Of a stretch of DNA of 64,000 nt, positions 60,590-64,000 are shown piece after piece. A model generated the notes under the pieces. That model saw nothing but the letters and a program-made list of their open reading frames with translations. It made no database searches and had not been told where the DNA came from. Made by a program: the position numbers and the translations under genes. Each line of letters starts with the position of its first letter. Positions within the stretch are counted from its first letter, which is position 1. Origin of the DNA: Streptosporangium brasiliense. Its GTDB lineage: Bacteria; Actinomycetota; Actinomycetes; Streptosporangiales; Streptosporangiaceae. The stretch spans positions 5,332,001 to 5,396,000 of the forward strand of contig NZ_JAUSRB010000002.1 of assembly GCF_030811595.1 (NCBI RefSeq), in the 5' to 3' direction.

Positions 60590-60666
60590 GACGACTTACC
60601 TCATACCGGGTGATCGTTCGACGTGGTGTCATTGGCTGATTTCCACCCCGGGAGGATGTGTGACCG
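60590..60666. promoter_or_regulatory. divergent promoter region, dynamin operon / ECF sigma factor
   Basis: Only 77 bases separate the two divergent starts, so both promoters overlap. GGGAGGA precedes the sigma-factor ATG. The intimate arrangement suggests that the sigma factor controls the dynamin operon. Confidence 0.5.
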
Positions 60667-61215
60667 ATGACGAGCGCGTCGCTGAGCAGTACCGTCGAGG
60701 ACGAAAGTCTTCTCGTCGCCGCCGCGCGGGCGGGTGACGAGCCCGCCTTCGCCGAGCTGTGGTCGAGTGTGCGGCGCCAGGCCTTCGGCGTCTGTTATCA
60801 CCTGACCGGAAACCGGGCCGACGCGCTCGACGCGCTGCAGGAGACACAGCTCGCCGCCTGGCGGGGACTGGCCGCCTTCGAGGGCAGGGCGTCCTTCCGG
60901 GCCTGGGTCGTCGTCATCGCGCGCAACGCCGCCCACGCGGTGGTCCGGCGCCGCTCGCCCGCCGGGGTGTTCTTCGCCGAGGTGACCGAGGAGTCGTTGG
61001 TCGCCGCCCCCTTCGAGGACGTCGTCGCCCAGCTGGCCGACCTGCGCCGGGCGCTGGACACGCTGCCGGCCTCCCACCGGGAGGCGCTGCTGCTGTGGGC
61101 GGGCGGGCTCACCTACGAACAGGTGGCGGCCTTGATGGAGGTGCCGCTCAACACGGTGAGAGTCTGGATCCTGCGGGCCAGGCGGCGGCTCCAGACGGGG
61201 CTGGCCGCCGGCTGA
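60667..61215 (+). CDS. ECF-type RNA polymerase sigma factor
   Basis: A 182-residue sigma factor with region 2 (AFAELWSSVRRQAFGVCYHLTGNRADALDALQETQLAAWRGLAAFEGRASFRAWVVVIARN) and region 4 (ALDTLPASHREALLLWAGGLTYEQVAALMEVPLNTVRVWILRARRRLQ). No zinc anti-sigma gene is adjacent. The stop lies five bases from the convergent GrpE-like stop. Its position between the dynamin operon and the GrpE-like gene marks it as the probable activator of the local system. Confidence 0.9.
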   Translation: MTSASLSSTVEDESLLVAAARAGDEPAFAELWSSVRRQAFGVCYHLTGNRADALDALQETQLAAWRGLAAFEGRASFRAWVVVIARNAAHAVVRRRSPAGVFFAEVTEESLVAAPFEDVVAQLADLRRALDTLPASHREALLLWAGGLTYEQVAALMEVPLNTVRVWILRARRRLQTGLAAG

Positions 61216-61220
61216 GCCCC

Positions 61221-62270
61221 TCACGGCGCCGTCCCCGCGCCGGGCGGCCCGTGACGGTAGACGGCGACCTGCGGCACGCGGATCACCCGGTCGCCGTCGG
61301 CATACCCGCGCTTGACGGTCTCCGCGACGACGTCGTGCAGCTCCGGCCGCTCGGTCGGCTCGGTGCCGAACGCCTCGTGGACACGCGGGTCGAAGCGCTG
61401 CCCGTCCGCGACGATCTCCCGGACGCCGGCCCGGTTCAGCCCGTCCAGCAGCGTGCCGGCCAGCCGGGGATGTCGCTCGGCGATCTGGTCCCGGCAGCCG
61501 ATGCACGCCTCCACCAGGGCGGCACGCCCCGGAGGGCCCCCGGCGAACAGGCGCTCCACCTGCTGGGTGAGCGCCTGGCTGATCCCGCTCCCGGCGACCT
61601 CGGCCAGCGCGTCCGCCAGCGGGTCGGAGGCGCTCTGAGGCCGGGCGGCCCGCGGCGGCCCACTGGAAGCCCCCGGATCCCCGGGCGGCGGGTGCGCTCC
61701 GGCGGCCGGCGCCTGCGCCACTACGGGCGGCGACGGTACGGCGCCCGGCGTCTGCGCGGGCGTCTGCGGTGCTGCGGGCGGCATGGCCGGCGCCTGCGCC
61801 GCCACGGGCGGCGACGGTACGGCGGGCGGCATGGCGGGTGTCCGGGGCACCGGTGGAGTGCTCCCGGCGGGCGGGAACGCCGAGCCGGGGGGCTCCGGGA
61901 GGCCGGGCCCGCCCTGCCACGGTCCCTGAGCGGGGCCGGGGCGTCTGCTCCGCCGCCACAGGAGGAGCCCCGCGCCGGTCGCGGCGAGGACTCCGGCCGC
62001 CGCCAGCCCCAGCGGCAGCGGGCCGAGCCCGCCCACCGTCCATGCCCCGCCGGGGCCGAGGCCGCCCGTGGTCCTCGCCGTGCCGGGGCCGACCCGCTGA
62101 TCTCCGGTCCGCGGAAGCCGGCCGCCGTCTCCGTCCGCGCCGCCGTCCGCCCGGGACGGCGGCGCCACGGCGCCGGCCGGCTGCCCGCCGGACCCCGCCA
62201 CCTGGCCGCAGCCTGTCACCGTCAGGCAGGCCAGGAGCAGCAGGGGCAGGAGCGCGCGTCGGTCTGTCAT
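61221..62270 (-). CDS. lipoprotein-type membrane protein with C-terminal GrpE-like domain
   Basis: A 349-residue protein. A lipobox LTVTGC (C21) is followed by ~60 extracytoplasmic Gly-rich residues and a helix at ~82-104 (LGLAAAGVLAATGAGLLLW, then RRSRR as cytoplasmic stop). Next comes a Pro-rich linker to ~215 with repeated VPSPPV-AQAPA units, then a short helical part. The final region (~282-339) matches a GrpE head: GVREIVADGQRFDPRVHEAFGT, then VAETVKRGYADGDRVIRVPQVAV. This is a candidate nucleotide-exchange factor for the Hsp70 at 53287, tethered to the membrane. The long coiled coil of normal GrpE is missing. Confidence 0.78.
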   Translation of the reverse strand: MTDRRALLPLLLLACLTVTGCGQVAGSGGQPAGAVAPPSRADGGADGDGGRLPRTGDQRVGPGTARTTGGLGPGGAWTVGGLGPLPLGLAAAGVLAATGAGLLLWRRSRRPGPAQGPWQGGPGLPEPPGSAFPPAGSTPPVPRTPAMPPAVPSPPVAAQAPAMPPAAPQTPAQTPGAVPSPPVVAQAPAAGAHPPPGDPGASSGPPRAARPQSASDPLADALAEVAGSGISQALTQQVERLFAGGPPGRAALVEACIGCRDQIAERHPRLAGTLLDGLNRAGVREIVADGQRFDPRVHEAFGTEPTERPELHDVVAETVKRGYADGDRVIRVPQVAVYRHGPPGAGTAP

Positions 62271-62357
62271 CGGTCGCCTTCCTCGTCGGCGGCCCGTGTG
62301 ACCCTGGTCCGGGTTCCCCTCCTGGTGAGATCACACGGGCCCTGCCGATACGTGTGA

Positions 62358-62612
62358 TCAGGCGGTCGGGAAGGGGCCCTGGGTCTGGGTGTAGTCGGAG
62401 ACCCCGTCGCCGTTGATGTCGACCCGGGCCTCGTCGACGTATCCGTCGCCGTCGTTGTCGAGGTAGACGACGTCGGTCACGCCGTCACCGTCGAGGTCGT
62501 GACGCTCCTCGTCGGCGTAGCCGTCGCCGTCGTAGTCGATCAGCTGGGTGTCGGTGCCGCCGTCGCCGTCGTAGTCGACCAGGTCCGTGGAGGTCACGTC
62601 GAAATCGCTCAT
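62358..62612 (-). CDS. tiny protein of five DxDGDG calcium-loop repeats
   Basis: An 84-residue acidic protein without signal peptide. It is almost entirely five EF-hand/dockerin-like loops: DYDGDGGTD, DYDGDGYAD, DLDGDGVTD, DNDGDGYVD and DINGDGVSD, about 13 residues apart. These loops normally bind calcium. It probably shares a transcript with the GrpE-like gene 87 bases downstream. ATG 62612 is preferred; the longer frame to 62933 overlaps the GH15 gene antisense. Confidence 0.85.
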   Translation of the reverse strand: MSDFDVTSTDLVDYDGDGGTDTQLIDYDGDGYADEERHDLDGDGVTDVVYLDNDGDGYVDEARVDINGDGVSDYTQTQGPFPTA

Positions 62613-62728
62613 TGTCCGATCCTTTCGAGTGGTGTTCGTCAGCGGAGAGTGGCGGCCGCGACGGATTGTTACACCGGGACCGGAGATTTCCCGCCGGGCC
62701 AGCGCCCGGCGGGTCCCGCGGCGCCGCC

Positions 62729-64000
62729 TCAGCTCAGCGCGCGGGCGGTGTGGATCAGCGGCACGTGGCTGAACGCCTGCGGGAAGTTGCCGACCATGCG
62801 GCCGTAGCGGGGGTCGTACTCCTCGGCGAGCAGGCCGACGTCGTTGCGCAGGCTCAGCAGGCGCTCGAACAGCTTCACGGCCTCGTCCTTGCGGCCGATC
62901 ATCGCCAGCGCCTCGGCCAGCCAGAAGCTGCACGCCAGGAAGGCGCCCTCACCGCCGGGCAGGCCGTCCACGTCGTTGTCGGCGGCCACCGGGTAGCGCA
63001 GCAGGAAGCCGTCGACCAGCAGCTCGCGCTGGACCGCCTCCACCGTGCCGACCACGCGCGGGTCGTCCGGCGGCAGGAAGCCGACGATCGGGATCAGCAG
63101 CAGGGAGGCGTCCAGCTCCGGTGAGCCGTACGACTGGGTGAAGGTGTTGCGCGCCCCGTCGAACCCCTTGTCGCAGACCTCGGCGTGGATCCGGTTGCGC
63201 AGCTCCTTCCAGCGCTCCACCGGGCCGGTGCGGCTGAAGCTCTCCATCTGCTTGACCGCCCGGTCCAGGGCCACCCAGCACATCACCTTGGAGTGGGTGA
63301 AGTGGCGGCGCGGGCCGCGGACCTCCCACAGTCCCTCGTCGGGCTCGTCCCAGTGCTCTTCCACGTATCCGACGAGCTCGCGTTGGATGGTCCAGGCCCG
63401 TTCGTCCGGCTCCATGCCCGACACGCGCGACAGGTACAGGGCGTTCATCACCTCCCCGTAGACGTCCAGCTGGAGCTGGTTGACCGCGCCGTTGCCGATC
63501 CGGACCGGTCCGGAGCCCTCGTAGCCGGGAAGCCAGTCGAGCTCCAGCTCCGTCAGCCGGCGCTCACCCGACACGCTGTACATGATCTGCAGGTCCTGCG
63601 CGCGCCCCGCGATCGCCCGCAGCAGCCACGCCCGCCAGGCGCGGGCCTCGCCCAGGAACCCGCCGCCGATGAGGGCCTCAAGTGTCATGGTGGCGTCGCG
63701 CAGCCAGCAGAAGCGGTAGTCCCAGTTGCGCACTCCGCCGAGGTCCTCGGGCAGGGAGGTGGTGGGGGCGGCGACGATGCCGCCGGTGGGCTCGTAGGTG
63801 AGCGCCTTGAGCGTGATGAGGGAGCGGACCACGGCCTCGCGCCACGGGCCCTGGTAGGTGCACTCCGCCACCCACTCGGCCCACAGCGACTCGGTCTCGG
63901 TCAGCTGCTCCAGGGGGTCGATCTCGACCGGCCTGGGCTCGTGCGAGGGGTGCCAGGTGAACACGAACGCCAGGCGCTCGCCGGCCGAGACCCGGAACCT
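62729..64000 (-). CDS. glycoside hydrolase family 15 protein (runs off the right edge)
   Basis: The C-terminal ~423 residues of a GH15 glucoamylase/trehalase-like enzyme. NWDYRFCWLRDATMTLEAL is the hallmark (alpha,alpha-toroid active site), with GVRNWDYR preceded by TTSLPEDLGG. HFTHSKVMCWVALDRAV, and GEGAFLACSFWLAEALAMIGR with a Glu-rich acid site, also fit. The C-terminus NFPQAFSHVPLIHTA is standard for the family. The start and the N-terminal beta domain lie beyond base 64000. Confidence 0.93.
   Translation of the reverse strand, partial: RFRVSAGERLAFVFTWHPSHEPRPVEIDPLEQLTETESLWAEWVAECTYQGPWREAVVRSLITLKALTYEPTGGIVAAPTTSLPEDLGGVRNWDYRFCWLRDATMTLEALIGGGFLGEARAWRAWLLRAIAGRAQDLQIMYSVSGERRLTELELDWLPGYEGSGPVRIGNGAVNQLQLDVYGEVMNALYLSRVSGMEPDERAWTIQRELVGYVEEHWDEPDEGLWEVRGPRRHFTHSKVMCWVALDRAVKQMESFSRTGPVERWKELRNRIHAEVCDKGFDGARNTFTQSYGSPELDASLLLIPIVGFLPPDDPRVVGTVEAVQRELLVDGFLLRYPVAADNDVDGLPGGEGAFLACSFWLAEALAMIGRKDEAVKLFERLLSLRNDVGLLAEEYDPRYGRMVGNFPQAFSHVPLIHTARALS

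Noticed and set aside
62613..62933. longer N-terminus for the calcium-loop protein
   Set aside because: The extension overlaps the GH15 gene antisense and is basic low-complexity sequence, unlike the acidic repeat protein.

Overview
The window is high-GC DNA (roughly 70% or more by eye) from an actinobacterium. GTG and TTG starts, four-base ATGA/GTGA gene overlaps, one scarce TTA codon, an actinobacterial VLRF1 release factor and the order tkt-ctaB-(...)-ctaA-ABC-sufR-suf all fit. The content suggests Streptosporangiales (Streptosporangium/Nonomuraea-like), but this is an inference from gene content, not a database result. No rRNA, tRNA, CRISPR array, insertion sequence or integrase was seen.

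Layout. 1-4.7 kb: the start of transketolase, heme O synthase ctaB, a PrsW-family protease, a YdcF/SanA-like protein and heme A synthase ctaA. 4.9-18.5 kb: a 13.6-kb hydroxyproline catabolic cluster. It encodes a three-subunit D-hydroxyproline dehydrogenase, a deaminase of the DapA fold, a 4-hydroxyproline epimerase, a 2-oxoglutarate-semialdehyde dehydrogenase, a five-gene LIV-type ABC importer, a second proline-racemase-family enzyme, an ornithine-cyclodeaminase-family reductase and a GntR/FCD regulator. Two transcription units start at promoters that share a 10-base operator core. 18.5-25.4 kb: an EamA transporter, a membrane glycosyltransferase, an ABC-2 exporter, a VOC protein carrying a coding minisatellite, and a Bcr/CflA efflux pump.

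25.4-32 kb: the complete SUF iron-sulfur operon (sufR-sufB-sufD-Rieske ferredoxin-sufC-sufS-sufU-sufT-like), headed by an apparent DtxR/IdeR iron box and a SufR operator. 32-45 kb: a DEAD-box helicase with a structured leader, an SPFH protein, a MarR regulator, a small secreted protein, hisE-hisG, an ABC-2 exporter with its own DesK/NarL-type two-component system, a siderophore-interacting protein with an iron box, a TetR regulator, and a degenerate EAL protein. 44.6-53.1 kb: VLRF1, an ABC-F protein with two codon-usage anomalies, a small HTH protein, an enoyl-CoA hydratase, an ABC exporter whose ribosome-binding site lies in a hairpin, a sulfotransferase, an S66 carboxypeptidase and a hypothetical protein.

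53.2-62.6 kb is the most unusual part. A divergent Hsp70 carries a non-DnaK C-terminal half. Next to it are two dynamin-like GTPases (IniA/IniC-like), a small acidic partner, an ECF sigma factor, a lipid- and membrane-anchored protein ending in a GrpE-like head, and a tiny protein made of five DxDGDG calcium-loop repeats. I propose that these form one membrane-associated chaperone-dynamin system. The right end holds a truncated GH15 glycosidase.
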